A stretch of DNA of 64,000 nucleotides from Palsa-744 sp963734815 (GTDB taxonomy: Bacteria > Actinomycetota > Thermoleophilia > Solirubrobacterales > Solirubrobacteraceae): NCBI GenBank assembly GCA_963734815.1, contig CAVTIH010000002.1, positions 1,178,001 through 1,242,000 of the forward strand. Reading direction: 5' to 3'. The first letter of the stretch is position 1. The number at the start of each line of letters is the position of its first letter. The notes under the pieces were generated by a model. The model searched no databases and was not told where the DNA came from. It worked only from the letters and a program-made list of their open reading frames with translations. Both the position numbers and the translations under genes were made by a program. Of this stretch, positions 49,689 through 58,040 are shown piece after piece.

Positions 49689-51434
49689 TCACTCCACGTT
49701 GTGCAGCAGCGCCCCGAGCGTGAGCGCGAGGATCTTCAGATCGAGCGCGAGCGACCAGTGAGCGATGTAGTAGTTGTCCCACTCGACCCGTTCGGCGAGC
49801 GAGGTTTGGCCACGCAGGCCGTGTACCTGTGCCCAGCCCGTGATCCCCGACTTCACGCGGTGGCGGTCGCCGTAGCGGGCGACGTCGTGGCGGAAGAGCT
49901 CGACGAACTCGGGACGCTCGGGGCGCGGTCCGATCACGCTCATCTCGCCGCGCAGCACGTTGAAGAACTGAGGCAGCTCGTCCAGTGAGGTTCGGCGCAG
50001 GAAGCGGCCAATCGGAGTGCGACGGTCGGTGCCCTCCACGCCGCCGGGAGCGGTGTCACGCTCGAGCGCGAACTCGAAGGCCGCGATCTCCTCGCCGCTC
50101 AGGCCTGTCTCCGCGGGGCCGTATCCCTTCGCGGAGCCGTGACCGTCTGCTGAACCGTGGCCGTTTGCCGAGCCGTGACCGTTTGCCGAGCCGTGACCGT
50201 CTGCTGAACCGTGGCCATTGAGGGAGGGCACCTGCCCGTTGGCGTTCGAATGACCGTTGACGCTCATACGCGCTGACTGGAGGCCCTCCGACGCGTCGAC
50301 CCGCATCGAGCGGAACTTGTAGACGTCGAACAGCGTGCCGTCACGGCCGACGCGGCGCTGACGGAAGAGAATCGGGCCGGGGGAGGTGAGGCGCACCGCC
50401 AGCGCCGTGAGCGCCAGCAGGGGGGAAAGTAGGAGCAACAGCACGGCGGCGAACACCCGGTCGAAGGCATGCTTGAGAGTGAACTGCACACCCTTCGGGT
50501 TGACCGTGGTGAAAGAGAGCAGCGGCAGGCCGCCGACGGTGTCGTAGCCGACGCGGTTGTTGATCGTGTCGAACATGCGCGGCACCACCGACACCTCGAC
50601 GCCAAGCTCCTGACAGCGCTGGATCAAGCGACTGACGTGCGCGTCGGCGACCGAGGAGAAGGCCACGATCAGGTTGCGCGTGTGCGTGTTTCGTACAACC
50701 TCATCGAGATCCTCGGTGCTGCCCAGCACCGGCACGTCGCGGCCGCCCACTTCCGCCAGCGGACGCGGGTCGTTGTCGAGGAAGCCCGCGGGGTAGAGGC
50801 CGTACTCAGGATGATCCTCCAGGCGGCGCGCCACCTGCGCGCCGACCATGCCGGCGCCGACGATCAGCACCGGGCGGCCCACCAGGCGGCGGCTGCGCGC
50901 CCACCGTTGCGCGAGCGCCAGCAGCGCACGACCAACCCCAAGCGTCACCAGCGAGAGCAGCCATGCCGCCACCCACCGCGACTGGTCGGGGATCCGCCCA
51001 TTGGCGAGCAGGCCGATTGCCGCGACCGCCATCGCCGCGACGGACACCGCGCTCACGGCGGGGGCCAACCCGTCGAGCATGAGTGCGCGCAGACGAGTGC
51101 GGTAGAGCCCGCGCAGGTAGAGCACCAGCAGCGTCAGCAGCGGCAGCGCCAGCAGCGGCGCGGCGGCGGCCGAGACGTGCAGCGTGGCGTGTACCCCGCC
51201 GAGCGCCAGCACCATCGCAAGGAACAGCATCGTGAGGTCGATCGTCGGCACCAGCACGTTCCAGCCCGGCTCCTCGAGCAGCAGCTGCAGCGGGCCATGG
51301 AAGATCCCGCGGTGGGCAGCGTGCGGCCCTGGAGCCGGCCGCGCGGCCGGGTGCCGCGTCAGCGGCAGGCTCGGTGCGGTCGTTTGTTGGGTGAGACGAG
51401 GTCCGCTCATGCGAGGTAGGACATCCTTGTCCAT
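49689..51434 (-). CDS. Undecaprenyl-phosphate glycosyl-1-phosphate transferase (priming enzyme)
   Basis: 581 aa. Four N-terminal transmembrane helices (about 60-165), a CoA-binding-like Rossmann domain (VLIVGAGMVGAQVARRL, about 189-205), a fifth helix (about 328-350), and the bacterial sugar-transferase domain: FKHAFDR-type entry, KFRSMRVDA from K373, TSLDELPQFFNVLRGEMSVI, GPRPERPEF, and GITGWAQVHGLRG. It transfers a hexose-1-phosphate to the lipid carrier to begin each repeat unit. About 97 residues separate KFRSM (373) from DRRTPIG (470), mostly a repeat insert. The start is ATG 51434, 27 bp after the Ser-rich protein gene. Confidence 0.95.
   Translation of the reverse strand: MDKDVLPRMSGPRLTQQTTAPSLPLTRHPAARPAPGPHAAHRGIFHGPLQLLLEEPGWNVLVPTIDLTMLFLAMVLALGGVHATLHVSAAAAPLLALPLLTLLVLYLRGLYRTRLRALMLDGLAPAVSAVSVAAMAVAAIGLLANGRIPDQSRWVAAWLLSLVTLGVGRALLALAQRWARSRRLVGRPVLIVGAGMVGAQVARRLEDHPEYGLYPAGFLDNDPRPLAEVGGRDVPVLGSTEDLDEVVRNTHTRNLIVAFSSVADAHVSRLIQRCQELGVEVSVVPRMFDTINNRVGYDTVGGLPLLSFTTVNPKGVQFTLKHAFDRVFAAVLLLLLSPLLALTALAVRLTSPGPILFRQRRVGRDGTLFDVYKFRSMRVDASEGLQSARMSVNGHSNANGQVPSLNGHGSADGHGSANGHGSANGHGSADGHGSAKGYGPAETGLSGEEIAAFEFALERDTAPGGVEGTDRRTPIGRFLRRTSLDELPQFFNVLRGEMSVIGPRPERPEFVELFRHDVARYGDRHRVKSGITGWAQVHGLRGQTSLAERVEWDNYYIAHWSLALDLKILALTLGALLHNVE
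50117..50219. repeat. 18-bp in-frame tandem repeat inside the priming-transferase gene
   Basis: About six units of 18 bp encode the hexapeptide GHGSAN or GHGSAD (residues about 406-440). The array lies in the catalytic domain between conserved blocks. Each unit adds six residues without changing frame. Confidence 0.9.
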
Positions 51435-51461
51435 CGCGATTCGCGTTCGAGTCCCTGCCGT

Positions 51462-52019
51462 CTATCCATGATCCGCACCCACACCCGACAAACGCACGGA
51501 GGCAGCCGTAACGAGCGCCAGCGCCCCGGCGACCAGCACCAGCGCCAACAGATCCCCGCCGGTGAACCACGACGACCCTGCCGCGCTCACCGAGGCAGCC
51601 ATGGCGGCTTCGGGGTGCGACCGGCTCGCGTACGCGCCAGTACTCCTCGCGGATGCCCCACCGCCCGCCGAGACCCCCCTGCTGCCGGGCCGGGGGGCTG
51701 GGCTTGAGCCCCGGCCGCCGGAGCTCCCGGGCACGACCCGCCCGCCACCGGCTGCAACGCGGCTTGCATTCGTCGAAGACGAGGAGGAAGAGGAAGAAGA
51801 AGACGAAAAAGAGGAGCTGGACGAAGAGGAGCCGCCCACGCTACCGTCGGAGCCACCGCCGGGTCCGTTCAGCAGCGTCCCGCCGATGATCGCCTGGGCG
51901 CCAGCCCCAGGGCCACCGTAGCCGCTGAGCAGCGGCCCGCTGGCGAGCGCGGTCGGGACAAGTATGGCGAATAGCGCCAGCAGCGCCAGCGTCCCGAGGG
52001 TTATGCGATTGCGTCTCAT
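51462..52019 (-). CDS. Secreted Ser-rich membrane-anchored protein of unknown function
   Basis: 185 aa from ATG 52019. A Sec signal spans about 7-27 (ITLGTLALLALFAILV). A Gly-rich part precedes a run of about 27 mostly Ser residues (about 64-84), then a Gly/Ala/Ser region and a C-terminal hydrophobic helix (about 155-178, LLALVLVAGALALVTAAS). There is no LPxTG motif. The layout suggests a wall-spanning or heavily O-glycosylated surface protein. It lies directly upstream of the priming transferase, so the two are probably co-expressed. No family is recognised. Confidence 0.65.
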   Translation of the reverse strand: MRRNRITLGTLALLALFAILVPTALASGPLLSGYGGPGAGAQAIIGGTLLNGPGGGSDGSVGGSSSSSSSFSSSSSSSSSSSTNASRVAAGGGRVVPGSSGGRGSSPAPRPGSRGVSAGGGASARSTGAYASRSHPEAAMAASVSAAGSSWFTGGDLLALVLVAGALALVTAASVRLSGVGADHG

Positions 52020-52255
52020 GCTTCCCAACCTTGGGGGTCCTTTCGGCGTCGAGCAACCTCAGGTCACTCTCCTTGCCTCTTTCTCTCGCCCGCCGCTTCG
52101 CCTTGCCATCCGTTGGACACCGTGCTCGGGGCATCGCCGCCACAGCGTCGCGGCCGGTGAATCGGTCGGTCACTACACAAACTAGCGAACTTACGATCGA
52201 TGTCGAGCGAAAAGCCGTGTTTCTGGTCCGTAATTTCACTCAACATTCATTCCTA

Positions 52256-54334
52256 TTATGAGAATTGCTGAGCGTTGCGCAGGATTGAGAGGTTGAGTTC
52301 CCCGATGTCCACCAGGTGGCCGCCACGCACCTCCGCGAGCGCCGCGCGCGCGAGCGGGTCGCGCGGCGCGAGGCGCACCGCCCGTTCGAGCAGCGCAAGC
52401 GCTTCGCGGCGATCGCCACTTGCGGAGGCGATCGCCCCTCGCTCGAGCGTCGCGTACGCTTCGCCCGGGGTGCGCCCGAGCGCCAGCGCGAACTCGTGGT
52501 TGGCGCGCGCCGGTTCGCCCCGGCGCAGCGCGATGCTGCCGGCCACCACGTACGGTTCGTCGCTGAGCGGGTTCAGCCGCGCGGCGTGGTTGAGGCGCGC
52601 GTACGCTTGCCCTGGCTGATGCACCCACACGCGCGCGGCGCTCTCAACCTCGAGGCTGCTCAGCCACGGGGCGGTGAACGAGACGATCGCCACCACCGCG
52701 GCGGCAGCTCCGAGCGCGATCAGCCAGCGCGGCGGCCGGCCGCGGGAAGCAGCGCGCGCGGCAGCCGGCCGCGGCGCGAGCGCACAGGCAAGACCGAGCA
52801 TCGCGAAGGCCGGTGCCCCCAGGCCGGCAAACTCCCAGAACCAGTCGAACGAGCCATGCACGACCCAGTAGGCGAAGCCCGCCACCGCGGCCGCGGCGAC
52901 CGCGCGCGCGAGTGGATCGGGGTGGCGAACGAGCGCCCGCCAGGCCGCCAGCAGTGCCGCACCCAACCCGACCACGGCGAGCAGCGCTCCCACCAGCCCG
53001 GTTTGCACGAGCGTGCGCATCTCCACGCTGTGCGGGTAGCGCGGTGTCTCGGTGGAGCGCCCGTGCGCGAGGTAGGGCTCGGCGAAGTTGTCGGCGCCGA
53101 TCCCGAGTAGCGGGTGCGCGGCGAATTCGTCGAGCGCCACGCGGTAGAAGTCGTAGCGGCTGGAGCCCAGCCCGCTGGCGAGGCGGCTGCCGGTGGTGTC
53201 GTTGGCGGCGTAGCCCTTGGGACTCTTGAACGTGTCCCACGCGTGGCGGGCCCGCGTCACCGGGTTGCCGGCCACAGCCCAGCCGCCCGCCAGCAGCGCC
53301 ACCAGCAGGATCAACCCAACCGCGGCTACGCCCCGGTGCATCCGTGCGGCCGCCGCGGAGGAGAGCGTGCGCCGGCTCTCCAGCGCCGCCCCCGCCGCCA
53401 CCACCGCGCCGACCGCGAGCGCGCTGAGCAGCGTCGCCACCACGGCGGCGTGGACCGCGGCCGTGGCGCTGTGCAGGACGGCTGGGCTGTGCAGGACGAC
53501 CCCGCCGTGCGCACCTTCCAGATCGCCGACCCGTTCGCCCACACGCAGCACCGCCGGCGCCGCGAGGCCGATCCCCACCGCGACTGGCACCAGCAGTGCG
53601 AACGTGCGCACACGGCCGGGGAGCAGCGCGAACACCAACACCAGCATCACCGGCTCGGCGTACACCGAGCCGCGGCTCTGGCTGAGCAGCGCAACCTCGG
53701 CGAGCAGCACCGCGCCGCCTGCCAGCACCCCGCGCAGCCACCACGGCAGCCGCCGGCCGGTCTCCGATCGGCCGCGCGCCAGCAGCAGCGCCGGCCAGGC
53801 GGCCATCAGCCACTGCGCCGCGTTGGCGTTGACGTACCCCGCCGGGTACACCAGCCGGCCCCCCGGGAGCAGCGCGATCAGGCGCGCCGCGCCGGCGGCG
53901 GCGTCGATGTGGAGCAGCACGAACAGCCCCACACCAACCATCGCGAGCACCCACCCACACAGCAGCAGCGCCGCCGTGGGACCGGTCTGCGCCCAGCAGG
54001 CGAACAGCGCGAACACCAGCAGGTAGAGCAGCGTGCGGTTGGCCCCTTCCCAGGCGTCGCCGGGCACGCCGGCCCACAGGATCGAGAGGAAGCTGAGCGC
54101 GGTGTAGGCGGCCAGGCAGCCCACCGCGATCCGCGTCGCCAGCGGGATCTTGGCCCAGCGCGGCACCACCGCCAGCAGCGCGATCGCCAGCAACGCGAGC
54201 ACGATCAGGCCACCCGGCGCCCAGTGGGTGAGCGGGTAGCCGGCCTGGTTGGAGGCCCACACCACCATCAGCGCGAGTGCGCCGAGGGCGGGCACCGTGG
54301 CGGGGGCCGCGCGCAGGGGCGCAATCAGCCTCAT
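52256..54334 (-). CDS. O-antigen polymerase/ligase-like protein with C-terminal TPR-like region (Wzy candidate 2)
   Basis: 692 aa. About 12 hydrophobic segments come first. The Wzy_C signature is in AAHPLLGIGADNFAEPYLAH (about 402-421) and YPHSVEMRTLVQTGLVGALL. A soluble C-terminal part (about 565-690) has TPR-like helical pairs (AYARLNHAARLNPLSDEPY, ARANHEFALALGRTPGEAY, ALLERAVRLAPRDPLA). Such O_ligase-TPR proteins act as polymerases or glycan-protein ligases. The start is ATG 54334, 21 bp after the TetR gene. The 236 bp between its stop and the Ser-rich gene hold no structure I can name. Confidence 0.85.
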   Translation of the reverse strand: MRLIAPLRAAPATVPALGALALMVVWASNQAGYPLTHWAPGGLIVLALLAIALLAVVPRWAKIPLATRIAVGCLAAYTALSFLSILWAGVPGDAWEGANRTLLYLLVFALFACWAQTGPTAALLLCGWVLAMVGVGLFVLLHIDAAAGAARLIALLPGGRLVYPAGYVNANAAQWLMAAWPALLLARGRSETGRRLPWWLRGVLAGGAVLLAEVALLSQSRGSVYAEPVMLVLVFALLPGRVRTFALLVPVAVGIGLAAPAVLRVGERVGDLEGAHGGVVLHSPAVLHSATAAVHAAVVATLLSALAVGAVVAAGAALESRRTLSSAAAARMHRGVAAVGLILLVALLAGGWAVAGNPVTRARHAWDTFKSPKGYAANDTTGSRLASGLGSSRYDFYRVALDEFAAHPLLGIGADNFAEPYLAHGRSTETPRYPHSVEMRTLVQTGLVGALLAVVGLGAALLAAWRALVRHPDPLARAVAAAAVAGFAYWVVHGSFDWFWEFAGLGAPAFAMLGLACALAPRPAAARAASRGRPPRWLIALGAAAAVVAIVSFTAPWLSSLEVESAARVWVHQPGQAYARLNHAARLNPLSDEPYVVAGSIALRRGEPARANHEFALALGRTPGEAYATLERGAIASASGDRREALALLERAVRLAPRDPLARAALAEVRGGHLVDIGELNLSILRNAQQFS

Positions 54335-54355
54335 CCGGGGGCAGAGACTATGACT

Positions 54356-54976
54356 TCAAGACGACGCCGGGCGCGTCGCCCCCGCCAGCAGCAGCGAGAG
54401 AACTCTGCCCATCAGCTCGTCCGGGACGGCATCGGGGTCGGCCATTCGCTGGCGGGCGATCCCATCGGCGAGCGCGTCGATCGCGATCGCCAGCTGCTCC
54501 GCTGGGAGGGTCAGCTCCAGCTCGAAGTCGCGCGCACCGTCGGCGATCAGACGCGTGAGCGTCGCGCGAGCGCGGGCGAAACTGGCGGCCACGTGGCGGC
54601 GCACACCCTCGTCGCGGGCGGCGTAGGCCCAGAACTCCACGAACAACAGCAGCACCTCGGGCTCGCGGTCGATCATCGCCATCCACCGCTCGGCGCCGCC
54701 GCGTGCGCGCTCGTCCACGGAGGTGCGCTCGCGCACCGCTTCCTCGATCTCGCGCGTGTGCTCGTCGATCTCGCGGTCCATCACCGCGAGGAACAGCTCT
54801 TCCTTGCCGCTGAAGTTGGAGTACAGCGCCCCCGTCGAGTAGCCGCCCTCGGCGGCGATCTCCTCGACTGAGGCGCCGTGGAAGCCGCGGCGCGCGAATA
54901 CCGTGCGCGCCGCCAGCAGCAGCCGTTCGCGGGTGAGCGCCTTGCTCTGCTCGCGTGTCAGACGCGCCGTCGTCAC
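54356..54976 (-). CDS. TetR-family regulator (neighbour of R2lox)
   Basis: 206 aa from GTG 54976 (VTTARLTREQSK); ATG 55030 is an alternative but would lie in the divergent promoter. The helix-turn-helix is visible at about 15-60 (VFARRGFHGASVEEIAAEGG, STGALYSNFSGKEEL). It is divergent from the R2lox-like gene. The same pair, a TetR gene beside R2lox, occurs in Mycobacterium tuberculosis (Rv0232/Rv0233), which supports a regulator-target relation. Confidence 0.9.
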   Translation of the reverse strand: MTTARLTREQSKALTRERLLLAARTVFARRGFHGASVEEIAAEGGYSTGALYSNFSGKEELFLAVMDREIDEHTREIEEAVRERTSVDERARGGAERWMAMIDREPEVLLLFVEFWAYAARDEGVRRHVAASFARARATLTRLIADGARDFELELTLPAEQLAIAIDALADGIARQRMADPDAVPDELMGRVLSLLLAGATRPASS

Positions 54977-54989
54977 AACGCAATCGTAC

Positions 54990-55018
54990 TTGACGGAGCG
55001 AGTGCTATTGCGATAACG
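54990..55018 (+). promoter_or_regulatory. Promoter of the R2lox-SCP2 gene
   Basis: TTGACG (54990-54995) and GATAAC (55013-55018) are 17 bp apart, about 41 bp before ATG 55060. GAGGAG at about 55038 is the ribosome site. The region between the divergent starts is short, so the TetR protein could control both directions from here. Confidence 0.6.
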
Positions 55019-55059
55019 TTCACTATCCATTCGCAGCCGAGCCGAGGAGCAGAAGACCG

Positions 55060-56373
55060 ATGGCAACAACCGAGCAGCCCAACATCTCCAGCGAGCTCGG
55101 CAGCCTCCCCGCCGACGCGATCTCCTACGAAGACCTTTACGCCCGCTGGGAGCGCGGCAACTGGAAGGCGACCGAGCTCGACTTCACCGAGGACGCCCGG
55201 CAGTGGCAAGAGGAGTTCTCCGAGTTCGAACGCACGGCGGCGATCTGGAACTACGCGCTGTTCTTCTGGGGCGAGGACGCGGTCGCCGACAACTTGTCCC
55301 CCTACATCGACGCCGCGCCGCGCGAGGAGCAGAAGTACTTCCTCGCCACCCAGCAGGTCGACGAGGCGCGCCACGCGGTGTTCTTCAAGCGCTTCATGCA
55401 CGAGGTCGCCGGGATCGGCGACGGTTCGATGGCGAGCGGGCTGAACGCAATCAAGCCGCAGCTCAGCCCTGGCTTTCGCAAGATCTTCGAGCGCCTCGAC
55501 CGGATGGCCGACGAACTGCGCGCCGACCACTCCCCCGCCAAACTCGCCGCGGCGGTCACGCTCTACCACATCGTGGTAGAGGGCACGCTCGCCCAGCCCG
55601 GGCAGCACCTGATCTGCAGCTACCTGGAAGAGCGCGACAAACTGCCCGCCTTCCGCGAGGGAATGCAGAACATCCAGGTCGATGAGCAGCGCCACATCGG
55701 CTTCGGCGTGAAGCTGCTGGCCGATCTGCGCCGCGAAGACCCCGTCAGGGTCCCGAAGGCGGTCGCGGGCATCCTGCACGACGTCACCCGCTACACCGCC
55801 CAGGTGCTGATGCCACCCGGCTGGGACGAAAGCTATCTGACCGTGTTCGGCTACACCTTCGACAAGATCGGCCCCGACGGCGTCAACTCGCTGACGACCA
55901 AGCTGCGCTCGGCCGGGATGCCCGCCGAGACGCTGCCCGGCCCGCCGCTGTTCCCCCCCGGCCTCACGCCGCTGGAACTCTCCCAGCGCGGGCGCCGTCT
56001 GGCTCAGGCGGGCGTGCTCGGCGTGCGCGAGGGCCCCTCGATGCGCGACCCCGAAACGGTGGAACTGCTGTTCGACACGGTGCGCCGCCAGGTCAACCCC
56101 AACCACGGGCTGCGCCGCCCGACCGTCTTTCAGTGGGAGTTCACCGATCCCGACGTCCCCACCTGGCACCTCACCGTGCAGAACGGCTCCTCCGCTGTCG
56201 CCGAGGGGACGGCGCCGAGCCCCGACGTGCGCCTGCGGATCGCCTGGCAGGACTTCGTCGACATCATCGGCGCCCGCCTCACCCCGATGCGCGCGCTCGC
56301 CACCGGCCGCCTGCGCCCGCGTGGCAACCCGCTCGGGCTGAGGCTGCTCACGAAAGTCTTTCCGCAGCCCTAA
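55060..56373 (+). CDS. R2-like ligand-binding oxidase (R2lox) fused to a C-terminal SCP2 sterol-carrier domain
   Basis: 437 aa; stand-alone R2lox is about 310. All six di-metal ligands are in place: E72, E102 and H105 (DEARH), E174 (VVEG), E209 and H212 (DEQRH). V75 (E72+3) and Y169 (E174-5) occupy the positions of the Val-Tyr ether cross-link described for mycobacterial R2lox (V71, Y162), so it is an Mn/Fe R2lox and not a ribonucleotide reductase subunit. Residues about 345-437 form an SCP2-like lipid-binding domain (VRLRIAWQDFVDIIGARLTP, MRALATGRLRPRGNPL). It probably oxidises a long-chain or isoprenoid ligand that the SCP2 domain delivers. The start is ATG 55060. Confidence 0.88.
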   Translation: MATTEQPNISSELGSLPADAISYEDLYARWERGNWKATELDFTEDARQWQEEFSEFERTAAIWNYALFFWGEDAVADNLSPYIDAAPREEQKYFLATQQVDEARHAVFFKRFMHEVAGIGDGSMASGLNAIKPQLSPGFRKIFERLDRMADELRADHSPAKLAAAVTLYHIVVEGTLAQPGQHLICSYLEERDKLPAFREGMQNIQVDEQRHIGFGVKLLADLRREDPVRVPKAVAGILHDVTRYTAQVLMPPGWDESYLTVFGYTFDKIGPDGVNSLTTKLRSAGMPAETLPGPPLFPPGLTPLELSQRGRRLAQAGVLGVREGPSMRDPETVELLFDTVRRQVNPNHGLRRPTVFQWEFTDPDVPTWHLTVQNGSSAVAEGTAPSPDVRLRIAWQDFVDIIGARLTPMRALATGRLRPRGNPLGLRLLTKVFPQP

Positions 56374-56382
56374 TCCGAGGAT

Positions 56383-57813
56383 CTATTCAGGCCCGAACTC
56401 CCGTTCCGCACGGCTGGGTGGACCGCTCGGCGTCGATGCCGGCGCAGCTTCCGAGCCCGAGGTGGATTCCGTAACGCTCGCAGTCGATTCCCCGGCACCT
56501 GTTCCCACCTGTCGAACCGAGGCCGCGTGTGCGGTGGTCGGCGCGGACTGTGACGATGAGCTTGCGGTAACCGTCGCCGGGGCGGGCCGTTCGAGGCCGA
56601 ACTCCCGCTCGGCGTGCCTGTCCGCGGCGCGCCTCACCGCAGCGGCGCGCGCGGTCGGCGAGATGCGCGGGCCAGCCTTCGCGGACGAGTGCCCCGCGAT
56701 GGCCCCGCCAAGAGCGCTTGATGCCGCGAGAGCCGGGGAGGCCGTCACAGAGCCCGGGACGTCCGCGAGGTAGGCCTCGGTTGGCAACGCCTTGCGGCGC
56801 GGACCCTCGCGATGGGATGCTCCCGCGTGGTGAGGCACCACCGTGAGGGCCACACATCCGACGCTCAGCGCCAGCACACAGCCCACCGCCAGCTTGGCGC
56901 CCACGGTGCCCCCCAGCAGCCAGCCTCCACTGGCGGCGCCGCCAGCACCGGCGGCGCCCGACGCAGCGATCGTTCCGGCGCCGGTCCCTGCCCCAGCGCC
57001 TGCGAATGCCAGCCCCCACGGCAGCGGCGGCAGCACCGCAGCGAGGCCGCGCAGGGAGAGGACGTAAGCGCGACAGGCCGGGCACTCACGCTGGTGCAGG
57101 CGCGCGAGACGGTAGCGCTCGCCGCCGGGGTCGAGGATGCCGAAGGCGAAGCCACGCATCAGCGAGCGCTGCTGCTCGCACCACTCCCCGCCACTGATCG
57201 CCTCCAGCAGTACTCCCACCTTGCCCGCCACGCCCGGTCTTCCGGGGCCGCGGCCCTCCATCAGCTTCGTCATACGCGCCTCGCTGATCCCCATCCGCCG
57301 CGCCGCCTGCGCGCGGGTGAGGCCCTGCAGGTAGCAGAGCACCGCCGCTTCGCACTCGCGCGCGCTCAACCGGCTGCGCAGCGCCTCGAACAGCTGGCGC
57401 AGCTTCGCGCGGTCGTCGAGCTCCGCCGCGAGGTCAGGCTCGATGCGGGCAGTGTGCGCGATGTGTGCTCCTGCCGCCGCTCCCGCCACCTCGCGCTCGG
57501 GGCCAGTGGGCTCAACCTGGGCGAGACTGCCAAACCCGCGCACGCGGGCACCGCGGTGCTCGTCGATCGCGCGCCGGAACGTCACCACCGCCAGCCAGCC
57601 CCCCGGGTTGGCGATCTCCTCGCCCGCGGCGATCGAGGCGTAGAGGCCCTGCCACGCCTGGGCGTAGCACGCTTCGAGATCGCTGCCATCGAAGTGCACC
57701 CCGCGGGCGCGCAGGCGTCCGCGCACGCTGCGCAGCACCTCCTCGCGCAGCCCCCCGAACTCCTGGCGCAGCAGGCGCTCTGCTCGGTAGCGGCGCAGGG
57801 TGGAGGGGCTCAC
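56383..57813 (-). CDS. ECF-like sigma factor fused to a ZAS-type anti-sigma/membrane segment
   Basis: 476 aa. The N-terminal 200 residues are sigma-like: region 2 (DLEACYAQAWQGLYASI, NPGGWLAVVTFRRAIDEHR) and region 4 (RLSARECEAAVLCYLQGLTR, AQAARRMGISEARMTKLMEG). Then comes H-x3-C-x2-C (HQRECPACRAYV, about 240-251), the zinc-binding anti-sigma motif, a Gly/Ala linker, a transmembrane helix (about 310-330), and an extracytoplasmic tail with two AEREFG repeats. This puts a sigma factor and its possible inhibitor in one membrane-bound chain. The start is GTG 57813. Its stop is 10 bp from the convergent R2lox stop. Confidence 0.8.
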   Translation of the reverse strand: MSPSTLRRYRAERLLRQEFGGLREEVLRSVRGRLRARGVHFDGSDLEACYAQAWQGLYASIAAGEEIANPGGWLAVVTFRRAIDEHRGARVRGFGSLAQVEPTGPEREVAGAAAGAHIAHTARIEPDLAAELDDRAKLRQLFEALRSRLSARECEAAVLCYLQGLTRAQAARRMGISEARMTKLMEGRGPGRPGVAGKVGVLLEAISGGEWCEQQRSLMRGFAFGILDPGGERYRLARLHQRECPACRAYVLSLRGLAAVLPPLPWGLAFAGAGAGTGAGTIAASGAAGAGGAASGGWLLGGTVGAKLAVGCVLALSVGCVALTVVPHHAGASHREGPRRKALPTEAYLADVPGSVTASPALAASSALGGAIAGHSSAKAGPRISPTARAAAVRRAADRHAEREFGLERPAPATVTASSSSQSAPTTAHAASVRQVGTGAGESTASVTESTSGSEAAPASTPSGPPSRAEREFGPE

Positions 57814-58040
57814 TGTCCCGAGCGAAAGGGGCTCACTCCCGAGAGATTACGACTTGCGGGAATCCTGCGGCCCAGTCGAATCATGGTCTGTCAAAATGCG
57901 TGCAAATCGACCCTTTCGGGAGGGGCCGAGAGAACTGCTGCTTGGCGAAAACGGCACAGCTACGCGATCGCCACCGTGGTGGCTATCTTGACCCCATCGT
58001 TTCCCCCGCCCTCTCAACCATTCCAGCGACCCCGCTTTGC

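Noticed and set aside
51562..51921. Forward open frame with a long acidic Glu/Asp tract
   Set aside because: The tract is the antisense of the Ser-rich run of the secreted protein; the Ser-rich reading has a signal peptide and a start with a ribosome site.
54996..55030. ATG 55030 as start of the TetR protein
   Set aside because: It would place the start inside the divergent promoter, and the added residues are not conserved; GTG 54976 fits the family length.
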